DNA of 64,000 bases from Mangifera indica (GCF_011075055.1 NC_058153.1:11718001-11782000), one strand, 5' to 3'. Numbered from the stretch's first letter, positions 38,155 through 51,524 are shown. Numbers and translations: made by a program. Notes: a model not told the origin generated them from the letters alone.

Positions 38155-41100
38155 TTTAAAGCTTTATCAAGAGATTTCTTATTTTAACTAATCAAACTAT
38201 CCCTTAGAGATTAGTTGCTATTAGCTCATTTTACCTAGTCAAGATCCAAAAGACTTTTGAATTGCTTCGTAGAATTTAAGCACATTGAGATGCCTTTCGT
38301 CGTGGTGGTTGTTAGAAATGGTTTTCAAATAGTGAAACAAAAAGCACTATATTTGGTTTTTGTTTTCAAATAATATTTTATTTATAAATAATTGGCATTA
38401 ATAGAAACAAACAATCACGATTATTTTAAATTAAAAATAAATTAATTAATTTGATTATTGTGATGATATCTCTTTTTATTTTCATCAATGGGGTTTGTTG
38501 GATTGAAATGAACAATGAACACTTTGCTCAATTGAAAGATTTTTTTTTTTTTTTAAAATGATAGTGAACAATGTCGGATTGAATCGGAACTAGTATTATC
38601 AATCAAACAGGTTCTTGTCATGGTCGGTTTCAGTTTTAGTTCCAATTTCTTAACAATTGGTTGGTTTTGATTTTTTTGTGTTTAATAGAGTACCTAAATC
38701 TGCTTATCCCTAAATTAAACTGTCTGAACACCCATGAATTACAAATTACATTGCTTTAAAAAGTGCACATGGGAGAAAGTCCTACCAAGGTAAAAACAAA
38801 AATTGTCAAACCCACCTTACTCAAACCTTTTTTTTTTTTAATAACTTTGACCAATAAAGTTAAATGCTTGAAAATTAGAAAAGAAAAAAGAGAGGCATGG
38901 TCAAGATTAATTTTTCAAAGACCAAATGATGGCACTCATGTGCTCTATAATATACAACACAATTATAGTAATCTAAGTCCATTCCCTCTAAAAAATTTTA
39001 ATGTCCTAATGATGTTAGAATCATTGATTTAGAATTTTGAATGAGACTTGAGCTTAGGATTAGGGAGGTGTAGGAGTTGTTGGGTCGGAAACATTTATCA
39101 ATTAATATTATCTAATAAATATATTTAAATTTAAATATATTATATTAACATCATCGGATTGATTGATTAGTCAAACTAATCAACCTACCCTTTGATTAAG
39201 TCAAGAAAATTTTTAACATTTAGAAGTGATTTTGGATTAACTTTGATTCAAAATTTAAATTTGTTTTAGGCAAATACAAAAATAATAGATAATCTTTATA
39301 ATAATGTTATCATATCAGGATGGAGCCTTGACTTGATAGGGGCTGATCAGGGTCTTACCTATCTTACCATTGCTAAATAGATGATAGATTAAATTAATAT
39401 TTGAACAATATTCAAGCAAGTAGAATTGTGATATGGTGGTATATAGTGTAAATTTCTTATTAGACAAACTCATTTGAATCACAACAGTCGAATTGTGGCC
39501 TAATGGTATGGTACACACTCTCGACAATTGTTGAGACCTGATTCGAGCCCTAAAAATTGTAAAATTTTATACGTTAACATATGAATATCAGCATAATGGT
39601 TTGACCAAATTGACTTGATGGTTGAACGACAACCTACTGTGATTCACTTGGTTCAACAATCAATCAATTCTCTCCTATGGCTAATATGATTTTAAAAAAT
39701 TGACTTAGATTAGACTGATTCCCATATCCCAATTGAATTGATTCGATCCGATTTTTAAAATGCTGCGTTATTCAACTAGCTTTGAGCTTTACAATGTCAA
39801 AACCAAGTGAAAAAAAATAAATCTTCCTTTATCCAATTTATGTATCTTCCTAAATATATTATTTTGTAGGAACCCACTTTGACAAAGATAGACCACCAAG
39901 CCGGTAAAACTCTAGGGAAGCCCAAAAATCAATCGCTAAGTTGTCAAATTTCAACATGAGTTTATAGAAGACACTAGTATATGTATTCAAATTCATTTAC
40001 AGGAGTATTTAGTTGAAACTGGACCCCTAAAACTTTATATTTGAGATTTGACGTCTTAACTTACTATAATACCCAGGTTGGTTAAAACTATATATTATTC
40101 CATGAGAATATTGATATTTTTATTAAATGAATGTGGCACCGACTGTCGGTTTTGTTTGGTTAGCAGGAAAATGGAAAGGGGAATTTGGGTAACACAGGAT
40201 GCCTTAACGATAACATGCCTTTTGCTCTGATAAGAGACATGTCCGTATGTATGGCAAATACAATTTATCTGGATCTCAAACTTTGTCTCCTTCAAGAGAA
40301 TCAGGATGTGTTTCTTATTGTACATTTTTTAAATAATAAATCAGTACAATTATAATGTCAAGATTCAAATGGATTCAACTGAAATTTTTTAAAAACTTAT
40401 TTGATTTCGAAACTTGTCTAGATCGCTGGTTATCATGCATTCATAGATGTTTGGAAGGTGGGAAAATTCTATTACGGGCAAAATCGAGTAGACAATGTAA
40501 ATCTTCAAGTTTTAGATGAACATCAGTTGCATAAAATTTTGAGTTGAACTCATATTCGAATCTAAAATGACTTGTCCGAGCTGGTAAATAGTAACACTAA
40601 AGAAAGAGATGAATCACTATTGTTAGATTGTGAACCAAGGAAATAAAAAAATTATCATGAAACAAAAAACTTTACTTGGTACTTGACCTAGATCATATGC
40701 CGCTTAATTCAATTGAGCCGATTCATATGGCGTTGGGAGAGGAACATTTGAAAACTCAAAATGGATTCTCTATAGGGTATTTGATTCACTGATTGTTGTG
40801 ATTGATGATGAAATTTGTACCAACAAGAGGTATATTGAATCACTGGGGCCTGGGGGATTTCAATGCAAGGAGACACTTAAAAATAGACAATCGATTTTTA
40901 ACATGGTTCAATCGAAAATACCAAGAGTCTATGTCCAGAGTAGTAATATTATCTAAGTAACGTAAATATTAAGTTGTATTATAATGCTAGAGTGCTAATT
41001 GAATGCTAGAGGTGCCTTTCCCCTAGCCTTTCCACTGTCAATAATTTATATTAGTGGACGCTAGAGTTACATGTATAATTGTACAGATAAATTGTAGAAT

Positions 41101-41560
41101 TATGTCGCTTGATAGGAGTTGACGTGATTCAGATATTGTAGGAGAGTAATTGCACTAGCTTTTCAATTTTCGCTTGAGAAAAGCTTATACAATCCCACAT
41201 TCAATGTTATAAAAAATTTGATTGATGGGTAGATGTTTGAATAAGTCTCTTTATAATAAAATAAGGACACATTTGAACTAAACTAAACCCAAATAAAGAC
41301 TGATTCACATTTGACTCAAATCTGTTATTTTCAAGTCAGGTGAATAGTATCATTGGAACATTATTGAAAGAATAAATAATATCTCTAAAAGGATAAATCG
41401 TGTCACAAAAAAGATAAATAATGTCATTGGAAGGATGAATATTATCACTGATAGAGTAAATAGTATAATCGGAGAGGTATATAATATCAAACTTAAGTCG
41501 AATTATACGTTTGTTCGAATCAAATATGGATTCAAACCCAAACTCAGTTAGTGATTACCT
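38155..41560. repeat. Tandem-array block Y1
   Basis: Nearly identical by eye to Y2 (44696-47680) for about 2.97 kb, starting at 'tttatcaagagatttct'; differences are scattered substitutions and small indels, such as a 10-bp gain in Y2 near 45520. Y3 (52890-56340) is an older relative. It contains a short minus-strand ORF (40095-40325) also present in Y2 but not kept in frame in Y3, so probably not a gene. A tRNA-like motif lies at 39489-39558. Confidence 0.9.
39489..39558 (+). repeat. Candidate tRNA-derived SINE head
   Basis: A-box-like TGGCCTAATGG (39496-39506) and B-box-like TGATTCGAGCC (39539-39549), spaced 43 bp start to start as in a tRNA-type pol III promoter. The copy in Y2 has the same arrangement (46045-46055 and 46088-46098). 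No cloverleaf can be folded by eye, and the 3' end of the element was not defined. Confidence 0.35.
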
Positions 41561-42228
41561 GTGCTACGATTCACAAACACCCATCAATCAATCACAGAGC
41601 ACTCTCCAAACCAAACCACATTGATGAAAAAATCAAAATTCCTTCAACAAAAACCCCTAGAGATTCGTTTTTGCTTGATAAATCCCACAAAGAAGATCCT
41701 TTTCTCTGCAAAGAAATTAAAAAAAAAAAAAAGTAAGATACAGAAGGGCATCAGAAAAAGCAAAGAATAGTAAACAACCACAAAACAAAACCCCATAAAG
41801 CAAAAAAGAGAAAAGATTACATCTTTACAAGAACCAAGATCTGAAAGAAGCTGAATTTCAAAAGGGTATTGTTTAATTGCACATAAAACGCTTAAATCAT
41901 GAAACTGGAGTTGAAAAAGACAGTTTCTCAGAGAATGGAGAGAAAACATGAACAAAAGTGACCACATTTGGGGCAAATAATGGGGTCACAGAAATTTGCG
42001 GAACGTGCATTAACGGTTGAGTTTTTGGTTATGGATTTTGGGTTAAAACTTCACAGCCCCACAACAACCAAAAATTATGCATTTCAGCACAGGTCCCCTA
42101 GGAAAAAGGGGAGACTAGAAAATCAAAATTCAACCACTGCTCTTGATGTTGGGAGGTTGAAGGTTGTAGTGTAGGATAAGGTATCAGTTGTATGCTAGGA
42201 TGATAAAATTCAGAGACCTGTTCTTTGT
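41560..42228 (-). pseudogene. Block Z1: captured copy of the AUG8 5' end
   Basis: Matches 28222-28883 in the same orientation with modest divergence. It includes the AUG8 start (on the minus strand ATG GGT GTT TGT GAA TCG, that is MGVCES, followed at once by a stop), the 5'UTR, the leader-intron acceptor and donor, and the upstream region. The match ends where the CT tract begins in the source. The gene body is absent, so this is a promoter plus leader without its gene. Confidence 0.88.
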
Positions 42229-42650
42229 ATGGCCGATCTGTGCATCACACATATTTGTGGTGATGAATCGTCCACTGACTTCTGATTAGCCAATAATTCA
42301 TCTTCTTCCGTGAGATGGAAGGGAGCACTGGTATGGTGGTTGGCCGACCTCGATCGTTAGATAAGCAAAGGAGAAAAAAGCAAACTTTAAGGGAGAAAAG
42401 ATAAATTTTCAAAATTTAGATAAGAGAAATTGTTAGTTTTTTAAATTATGAGAAAAATGTGAGAAAATTTTAGTTTTTTTTAAATAGTTTTAGTTAAATA
42501 ACACTTTTACCCTTATCCCTATCAAAAAATTTTAATAAAAATATAGATATTTAAATTTTTAAAACTTTACCAGTGGAAATTTGGGTTTATACTAAACCTT
42601 GGTGAGAGTTTGGGTTTATACTGAACCTTAGCTTAGGAATAAGTCTATTG
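42229..42650. repeat. Tandem-array block V1
   Basis: Matches V2 (48221-48650); starts 'ctttgtatggccgatctgtg' and ends in the motif 'gggtttatactaaacct'. It also resembles 43320-43570 in X1. Non-coding. Confidence 0.75.
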
Positions 42651-44320
42651 GCCAAAAAAAAGGGACCTTGGGTTCTGAAAATTTACCCTAATTAGAGAGG
42701 AAATTACCAAAATTTCCTTAAGAATTGACCTTTTCCTTTACAAATCGGTGGCCTTTTCTCAGCTTTAGGCCGAAAGCCAGCTGGCCCATTTCCAGCTATT
42801 GAGCTCACTTTTTGGCCCACAAAAAGTGATTAGAAGCCTTTAAGCCAGTGATTAAAGAGTACTTAAAAGTTAAATCCAATCTAATCTAGGTTAAAACAAA
42901 AGCATGTGCTTTGTACTTTAAAAATTTTTCGATGTTACATTTTGGACCACAATTATAATTTTATTTGTAACATGACATTTGATAATATCATATTGTCTAA
43001 GGAGACAATGCGAAGTTGATTAATCACAAGACATGTCATTACCTTTATATGTGGAATAATTAATCACAAGTCATCGTATTAGTGTCATGATAAGTCCAAT
43101 TAACAAGTAAAGCTATTTACACTAAGATGATGACGATTACCTTAAGTGTCCTGATAAGTGCAAGACGTGTCATCACCTTTATATTTGGGAGACAATGACG
43201 ATTCGTATTCTTCATTTAGAAATAAAGTCATGTCTTTGTCAACCAGTTTTATCGATCATTGATGGTCGGGAATGGAACGACATTGAAAGAGAGATCATGC
43301 AGTCGTCACCATCTTCGACCACGACAATGGTGGCTGAAAAAATTCTAGGGGAAAATCTTCATTTTTCAAACTTTGTGTGGGAAAATTGTTAGTTTTTAAA
43401 CTTAGGGGAGAAAATGTAATAAATTTTTAGTTTTTAAAATATTTTTACTAAATAACAATTTTACCTTTGATGATAACAACAAAATTTAACAAACAGATAA
43501 GTATTTAGGTTTTCAAAAATTAACGGGTGTGAGTTTGGGTTTACACTAAACCTTGGGCAAGAATAACTCTTTTGGCCATAAAAATATTTAGATGTTGCTT
43601 TTTGGACCACAATTATAATTATATTCATATTATGATACTTGATAATATCATATTGTCCATGGGGATAATAAAAAATTATTAATCACAAGATGTCTTGTCA
43701 TTACCTTTTTATGTGTAATCGTTAATCACAAGCTGATATATTAGTGCTATGATAGGTCCTATCATTTTTAATAAGTAAAATTATACATACTAATAATAAG
43801 TATTAGTTTTTATACTGAAAATGAATAAAGATGTAATTAAGTTCAACTCAGCTGAATAGTATTTGACTTGAGTTCAGTTTGATGATAAAAACGAAGTTTA
43901 AGCTCGAATTAAAAAGTTTTTTGATGGAGCTTGAGCTAGAATTTGGCTCGAGCTTTAGATCAAGACATGAATGATTGAATCGAGCTCAACTCAAAAAATT
44001 TATTTAAACCCCATAATTTGCAAAAATTGTATTTAAACTTTGTAATTTATATATTTATTAATTATCTCATATGTTTAAAGTCAAAGGGAAAGACTTAAAG
44101 AGTTTAGGTGCAAAATTTGAAACTTTTTGGAATTTATTGATAGTTTATTCAAACATGAGCTATGAGCTAGCAAACTCACTTAGTCAATCAAAAGCAAGTT
44201 CGAGTTCGAGTTTGACAATATCGAGTTAAGCCCTGATTATTTTATACTTCTAATGATGACATGTTGTTATGTGATTGAAATATTCTGAAATAAAAATTAA
44301 AGGTAATACTTAATCACAAG
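42651..44320. repeat. Tandem-array block X1
   Basis: Second copy of X. Closer to X2 than to X0, and it holds the empty site (about 43280-43292, 'gacattgaaagagag') for the MITE at 49208. Includes an S-type interior at about 43845-44245. Non-coding. Confidence 0.8.
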
Positions 44321-44695
44321 GTTTTTAAAACCGGACCGGGATAAAAACCGTTTTAAGTACTGGTTTCGATCGGACCAGTTGAACCGTTTGGATCGGTCGA
44401 TTGGACCGTTTGGACCGGTTTTATGTAAAAACTAAAAAAATTATGTTTAATTAGTAATTACATATGTTTTACACAGTAAATTTTATATTGTGTATACTTT
44501 TCAATTTTCACAATTAACAAAATATATGTATTATTGAACATAAATATAATAAGTAATAACAATTAACTTTGCATCAAAACAAAACATATACATAAAACAA
44601 ATCCAATTATACAAACACATGTACTATTAATTATTGAACACTAAAACAAATCAGAAATCTAATATATGGATTAAATAAAATATAAAATCAACCAT
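44321..44695. mobile_element. Truncated repeat with 'AAAACCGGACCGG' end replacing block W
   Basis: The left end is 'gtttttaaaaccggaccg', followed by runs of 'ccgtttggaccggt'. No matching right end is seen; the sequence passes directly into Y2 at 44696. It occupies the place of block W, so an insertion and a deletion meet here. Confidence 0.55.
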
Positions 44696-47680
44696 TTTAA
44701 AGTTTTATCAAGAGATTTCTTATTTTAACTAATCAAACTATCCCTTAGAGATTAGTTGCTATTAGCTCAGTTTACCTAGTCAAGATCCAAAAGACTTTTG
44801 AATTGCTTTGTAGAATTTAAGCACATTGAGATGCCTTTCGTCGTGGTGGTTGTTAGAAATGGTTTTCAAATAGTGAAACAAAAAGCACTATATTTGGTTT
44901 TTGTTTTCAAATAATATTTTATTTATAAATAATTGACATTAATAGAAACAAACAATCACGATTATTTTAAATTAAAAATAAATTAATTAATTTGATTATT
45001 GTGATGACATCTCTTTTTATTTTCATCAATGGGGTTTGTTGGATTGAAATGAACAATGAACACTTTGCTCAATTGAAAGATTTTTTTTTTTCAAATGATG
45101 GTGAACAATGTCAGATTGAATCGAAACTAGTATTATCAATCAAACAGGTTCTTGTCATGGTCGGTTTTAGTTTTAGTTCCAATTTCTTAACAATTGGTTG
45201 GTTTTGATTTTTTTGTGTTTAATAGAGTACCTAAATCTGCTTATCCCTAAATTAAACTGTCTAAACACCCATGAATTACAAATTACATTGCTTTAAAAAG
45301 TGCACATGGGAGAAAGTCCTACCAAGGTAAAAACAAAAATTGTCAAACCCACCTTACTCAAACCTTTTTTTTTTTTAATAACTTTGACCAATAAAGTTAA
45401 ATGCTTGAAAATTAGAAAAGAAAAAAGAGAGGCATGGTCAAGATTAATTTTTCAAAGACCAAATGATGGCACTCATGTGCTCTATAATATACAACACAAT
45501 TATAGTAATCTAAGTCCATACATATGCCATTCCCTCTAAAAATTTTTAATGTCCTAATGATGTTAGAATCAATGATTTAGAATTTTGAATGAGACTCGAG
45601 CTTAGGATTAGGGAGTTATAGGAGTTGTTGGGTCGGAAACATTTATCACTTAATATTATCTAATAAATATATTTAAATTTAAATATATTATATTAACATC
45701 ATCGGATTGATTGATTAGTCAAACTAATCAACCTACCCTTTGATTAAGTCAAGAAAATTTTTAACATTTAGAAGTGATTTGGATTAACTTTGATTCAAAA
45801 TTTAAATTTGTTTTAGGCAAATACAAAAATAATAGATAATCTTTATAATAATGTTATCATATCAGGATGGAGCCTTGACTTGATAGGGGCTGATCAGGGT
45901 CTTACCTATCTTACCATATTGCTAAATAGATGATAGATTAAATTAATATTTGAACAATATTCAAGCAAGTAGAATTGTGGTAGGGTGGTATATAGTGTAA
46001 ATTTCTTATTAGACAAACTCATTTGAATCACAACAGTAGAATTGTGGCCTCATGGTATGGTACACACTCTCGACAATTGTTGAGACCTGATTCGAGCCCT
46101 AAAAATTGTAAAATTTTATACGTTAACATATGAATATCAGCATAATGGTTTGACCAAATTGACTTGATGGTTGAACGACAACCTACTGTGATTCGCTTGG
46201 TTCAACAATCAATCAATTCTCTCCTATGGCTAATATGATTTTAAAAAATTGACTTAGATTAGACTGATTCCCATATCTCAATTGAATTGATTCGATCCGA
46301 TTTTTAAAATGATGCGTTATTCAACTAGCTTTGAGCTTTACAATGTCAAAACCAAGTGAAAAAATAAATAAATCTCCCTTTATCCAATTTATGTATCTTT
46401 CTAAATATATTATTTTGTAGGAACCCACTTTGATAAAGATAGACCACCAAGCCGGTAAAACTCTAGGGAAGCCCAAAAATCAATCGCTAAGTTGTCAAAT
46501 TTCAACATGAGTTTATAGAAGACACTAGTATATGTATTCAAATTCATTTACAGGAGTATTTAGTTGAAACTGGACCCTTAAACTTTATACTTGAGATTTG
46601 ACGTCTTAACTTACTATAATACCCAGGTTGGTTAAAACTATATATTATTCCATGAGAATATTGATATTTTTATTAAATGAATGTGGCACCGACTGTCGGT
46701 TTTGTCTGGTTAGCAGGAAAATGGAAAGGGGAATTTGGGTAACACAGGATGCCGTAGCGATAACATGCCTTTTGCTCTGATAAGAGACATGTCCGTATGT
46801 ATGGCAAATACAATTTATCTGGATCTCAAACTTTGTCTCCTTCAAGAGAATCAGGATGTGTTTCTTATTGTACATTTTTTAAATAATAAATCAGTACAAT
46901 TATAATGTCAAGATTCAAATGGATTCAACTGAAATTTTTTAAAAACTTATTTGATTTCGAAACTTGTCTAGATCGCTGGTTATCATGCATTCATAGATGT
47001 TTGGAAGGTGGGAAAATTCTATTACGGGCAAAATCGAGTAGACAATGTAAATCTTCAAGTTTTAGATGAACATCAGTTGCATAAAATTTTGAGTTGAACT
47101 CATATTCGAATCTAAAATGACTTGTCCGAGCTGGTAAATAGTAACACTAAAGAAAGAGATGAATCACTATTGTTAGATTGTGAACCAAGGAAATAAAAAA
47201 ATTATCATGAAACAAAAAACTTTACTTGGTACTTGACCTAGATCATATGCCGCTTAATTCAATTGAGCCGATTCATATGGCGTTGGGAGAGGAACATTTG
47301 AAAACTCAAAATGGATTCTCTATAGGGTATTTGATTCACTGATTGTTGTGATTGATGATGAAATTTGTACCAACAAGAGGTATATTGAATCACTGGGGCC
47401 TGGGGGATTTCAATGCAAGGAGACACTTAAAAATGGATCTATTTTTAACATGGTTCAATCGAAAATACCAAGAGTCTATGTCCAGAGTAGTAATATTATC
47501 TAAGTAATGTAAATATTAAGTTATAGTATAATGCTAGAGTGCTAATTGAATGCCAGAGGTGTCATTCCTCTAGCCTTTCCACTGTCAATAATTTGTATTA
47601 GTAGACGCTAGAGTTACATGTATAATTGTACAGATAAATTGTAGAATTATGTCCCTTGATAGGAGTTGACGTGATTGAGA
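44696..47680. repeat. Tandem-array block Y2
   Basis: Offset 6541 bp from Y1 and almost identical until about 47670. There about 541 bp present in Y1/Z1 (roughly 41137-41680) is missing. The junction is at 'gattgagataaatccc'. The missing part includes the AUG8 first codons. Confidence 0.9.
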
Positions 47681-48220
47681 TAAATCCCACAAAGAAGATC
47701 CTTTTCTCTGCAAAGAAATTTAAAAAAAAAAAAAAAAAAGTAAGATACAGAAGGGCATCAGAAAAAGCAAAGAATAGTAAACAACCACAAAACAAAACCC
47801 CATAAAGCAAAAAAGAGAAAAGATTACATCTTTACAAGAACCAAGATCTGAAAGAAGCTGAATTTCAAAGGGGCATTGTTTAATTGCACATAAAACGCTT
47901 AAATCATGAGCCTGGAGTTGAAAAAAGACAGTTTCTCAGAGAATAGAGAGAAAACATGAACAAAAGTGACCACATTTGGTGCAAATAATGGGGTCACAGA
48001 AATTTGCGGAACGTGCATTAACGGTTGAGTTTTTGGTTATGGATTTCGGGTTAAAACTTCACAGCCCCACAACAACCAAAAATTATGCATTTCAGCAGAG
48101 GTCCCCTAGGAAAAAAGGGAGACTAGAAAATCAAAATTCAACAACTGCTCTTAATGTTGGGAGGTTGAAGGTTGTAGTGTAGGATAAGGTATCAGTTGTA
48201 TGCTAGGATGATAAAATTCA
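47681..48220 (-). pseudogene. Block Z2: second, shortened copy of the AUG8 5' region
   Basis: Matches 41683-42228 closely and 28345-28883 less closely. It has lost the start codon end through the 541-bp deletion but keeps the leader-intron motifs and the upstream region. Confidence 0.85.
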
Positions 48221-48650
48221 GAGACCTGTTCTTTGTATGGCCGATCTGTGTGTCACACATATTTGTGCTGATGAATTATCCACCGACTTCCGATTAGCCA
48301 ATAATTCTTCTTCTTCCGTGAGATGGAAGGGAACGCTGGTATGGTGGTTGACTGACTTCGATCGCTAGAGAAGCAGGGGAGAAAAAAGCAAACCCTAAGG
48401 GAGAAAAGATAAATTTTCAAAATTTAGGTAAGAGAAATTATTAGTTTTTTAAATTATGAGAGAAATGTGAGAAAATTTTAGTTTTTTTTTAATAATTTTA
48501 GCTAAAAAACACTTTTACCATTAACCTTATCAAACAATAGAAAGGTAGATATTTGAATTTTTGAAACCTTATCAATGAAAATTTGGGTTTATACTAAACC
48601 TTGGGTGAGAGTTTGAGTTTATACTAAACCTTAGCTTGGGAATAAGTCTT
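48221..48650. repeat. Tandem-array block V2
   Basis: Copy of V1 with scattered substitutions; same order of motifs. Non-coding. Confidence 0.75.
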
Positions 48651-49342
48651 TTGGCCAAAAAAATAAAAAACCTTGGGTTACGAAAATTTACCCTAATTAG
48701 AGAGGAAATTACCAAAATTTCCTTAAGAATTGAACTTTTCTTTTACAAATCGGTGGCCTTCTCTCAGCTTTAGGCCGAAAGCCAGCTGGCCCATTTCCAG
48801 CTATTGAGCTCACTTTTTGGCCCACAAAAAGTGATTAGAAGCCTTTAAGCCAGTGATTTAAGAGTACTTAAAAGTTAAATCCAGTCTAATCTAGGTTAAA
48901 ACAAAAGCATGTGCTTTGTACTTCAAAAATTTTTCGATGTCCATGGAGGCAATGCGAAGTTGATTAATTACAAGATGTGTCATTACTTTTATATGTGGAA
49001 TAATTAATCACAAGCCATCGTATTAGTGTCATGATAAGTCCAATTAACGAGTAAAACCATTTACACTAAGATGATGACAATTACCTTCATCACCTTTATA
49101 TCTGAGAGACAATGACAATTCGTTCTCTTTGTCTGGAGATAAAGTCATGTCTTTTTTGACCACTTTCATCGGTCGTTAATGGCTAGAAATGGAATGACAT
49201 TGAGAGATAGGGGTGTGCACGGTCCAATTTGATGCAGTGTGAAAGATTTTTCAAATTAAACTGAAAAAAACAGTTTGAAAATTTTTCAAACCAAACTAAA
49301 CTGAAAAAATACGATTTGATCTGGTTTGGATTATGGTTTGAA

Positions 49343-49706
49343 CCATAATTATCAGTATCCTATGATATACGATATAATACGATACAAATAGAAAACGATA
49401 CGTATTATAAGATGTATCAAATTAATATGATATAGTAAATGTATCATATGATACAATACGATACATATTTTTTATATGAATTAATACACTTTTTTAGAGA
49501 AAATAAATGCATTAGAGGTGTATATGAAAAATATTAAAATATTAAAGGTGTTTGTGATGTTTTTCAAAATGATAACGTCTCAATTATAATATTTTATTAG
49601 TAATTTATTATTTTAATTTTTAAAAAGTGTATTATACAATATGATATACGATATGATAAATTGAGTTTTTGATACATTATATGATACGCAATTCGACTAT
49701 TATAGT
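49343..49706 (-). repeat. AT-rich 'TATCGTAT' repeat family, copy D (nested)
   Basis: Inverted relative to 1695-2068: starts 'ccataattatcagtatcc' and ends 'gcaattcgactattatag'. It lies inside the MITE at 49208-50162, so it inserted later than that element or moved with it. Confidence 0.65.
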
Positions 49707-49899
49707 TTAAATATTTTAAAATTATATATATATATTATTTAATAAAATTAGCTGAATTATAGTTTTATAAAATAAAATATATACATGCAAAATAAATATA
49801 AAATATATATACAATATACATGTACAGAAAATAACAAAATAAATATGAAAAAAACAAGTTGTACACCTAATTATTTATTAGAAAATTTTGTCAAACATA

Positions 49900-50008
<109 letters not shown>

Positions 50009-51175
50009 GATTTACGGTTTGGTTCGATTTGAAAATTTCTCAAACCACAAGCGGAATTGAAAAAAAATGGTTTGGAAAATTTCAACCCAAACCAAACTAA
50101 ATAATAATTTTTAAGCGGTTTGATTCAATTTTATGGTTTAAACCGAATTATGCACACCTCTATTATTGAGAGAGAGATAATGCGGTTGTCACTATCTCTA
50201 GCTACCGACAGTGGTGGCTGGAAAAATCCTAAGGGAAAATCTTCAGTTTTCAAACTTTGAGTGAAAAGAATTTGTTAGTTTTTAAACCTAAGGGAGAAAA
50301 TATGATAAATTTTTAGTTTTTTTTAAATATTTTTGCTAAATTATAATTTTGCTTTTGATAGTAACAACAAAATTTAACAAACGAGTGAGTATTTAAGTTT
50401 TAAAAAATTAACAGCTATGAATTTGGTTTTACACTAAACCTTGGGTGGGAATAACTCTTTTGGCCATAAAAATGTTTAGATGTTGTTTTTGGCCCACAAT
50501 TATAATTTTATTCATATTATGATATTGGATAATATCATATTATCCATGGAGACTATTAGAAATTATTAATCACAAGACCCCGTGTCATTACCTTTTTAAG
50601 TGTAACAGTTAATCACAAAATGCCATATTAGTGTTGTAATAGGTCTTACTATTTTTAATAAATAAAATTATATATATTAATAATAAATATTAATTTTTAT
50701 ACTGAAAATGAATAAGGATGTAATCAAGTTCAACTCAGTTAAATAGTATTTGACTTGAGTTCAGTTTAATGATATAAAACAAAGTCTAAGCTCAAATTAA
50801 AAAGTTTTTTTGTTGGAGCTTGAGCTAGAAAGTTTTTGGCTTGAGCTTCAGCTCGAGACATGAATAATTGAATTGAGCTCAACTCAAAAAATTTATTTTA
50901 ACCCCATAATTTTCAAAAATTTTGTTTAAACTTTGTAATCTTTAAGAGTTTAGGTGCAAGATTTGAAATTTTTTTGAGTTTATTAATATTTTATTCAAAC
51001 TTGAGCTATGAGCTAGTAAACTCACTTAGTCAATCAAAAGCAAGTTCAAACAAGTTCAAGTTTGAGTTCGACAATATCGAGTTGAGCCTAGATTATTTTA
51101 TACTTCTAATAATGATATGTTGTTATATGATTGAAAGATTTTGAAATATAAATTAAAGGTAATACTTAATCATAT

Positions 51176-51524
51176 TGTCACAAATCACTTCAACAACTAA
51201 TATTTAGATGAAAATTTATGAAATTTCAATCTTATATTGAGTAATATTGTGTGTGTACGAATTTGGGTATTATTACTATATGGTTAGTTATTATTTTATT
51301 TTTAATTCAAAATCATGAAATCATTTAATGATATATTATCATTAATTAGTATCCAAATTAATACGTTTATTGAAAATGAAATAACTAACATAATTGGTTA
51401 AATTGTTGCCCTATTATCTTATCTCGATCAGGGTTAAAATTCGTTTTAACCATCGAGTCAAACCGACCCAATTGTTATGCTGACATTATTCTGGAGTCAT
51501 GATGATTGGGTGTGTGTGGGGGGG
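51176..51524. other. Spacer between blocks X2 and W2 with a decayed family P MITE
   Basis: 51237-51385 resembles family P ('taatattgtgtgtgtac' left). 51400-51480 has a 'gatcagggttaaaattcg' stretch of unknown origin. Nothing coding. Confidence 0.4.

Noticed and set aside
40095..40325. Minus-strand 76-residue frame present in Y1 and also at 46645-46875
   Set aside because: Conservation is explained by the recent duplication. The older copy in Y3 does not keep the frame, and no family is recognisable.
43195..43392. 65-residue open frame in block X1
   Set aside because: In X2 the corresponding region is interrupted by a MITE and substitutions break the frame. No family resemblance.
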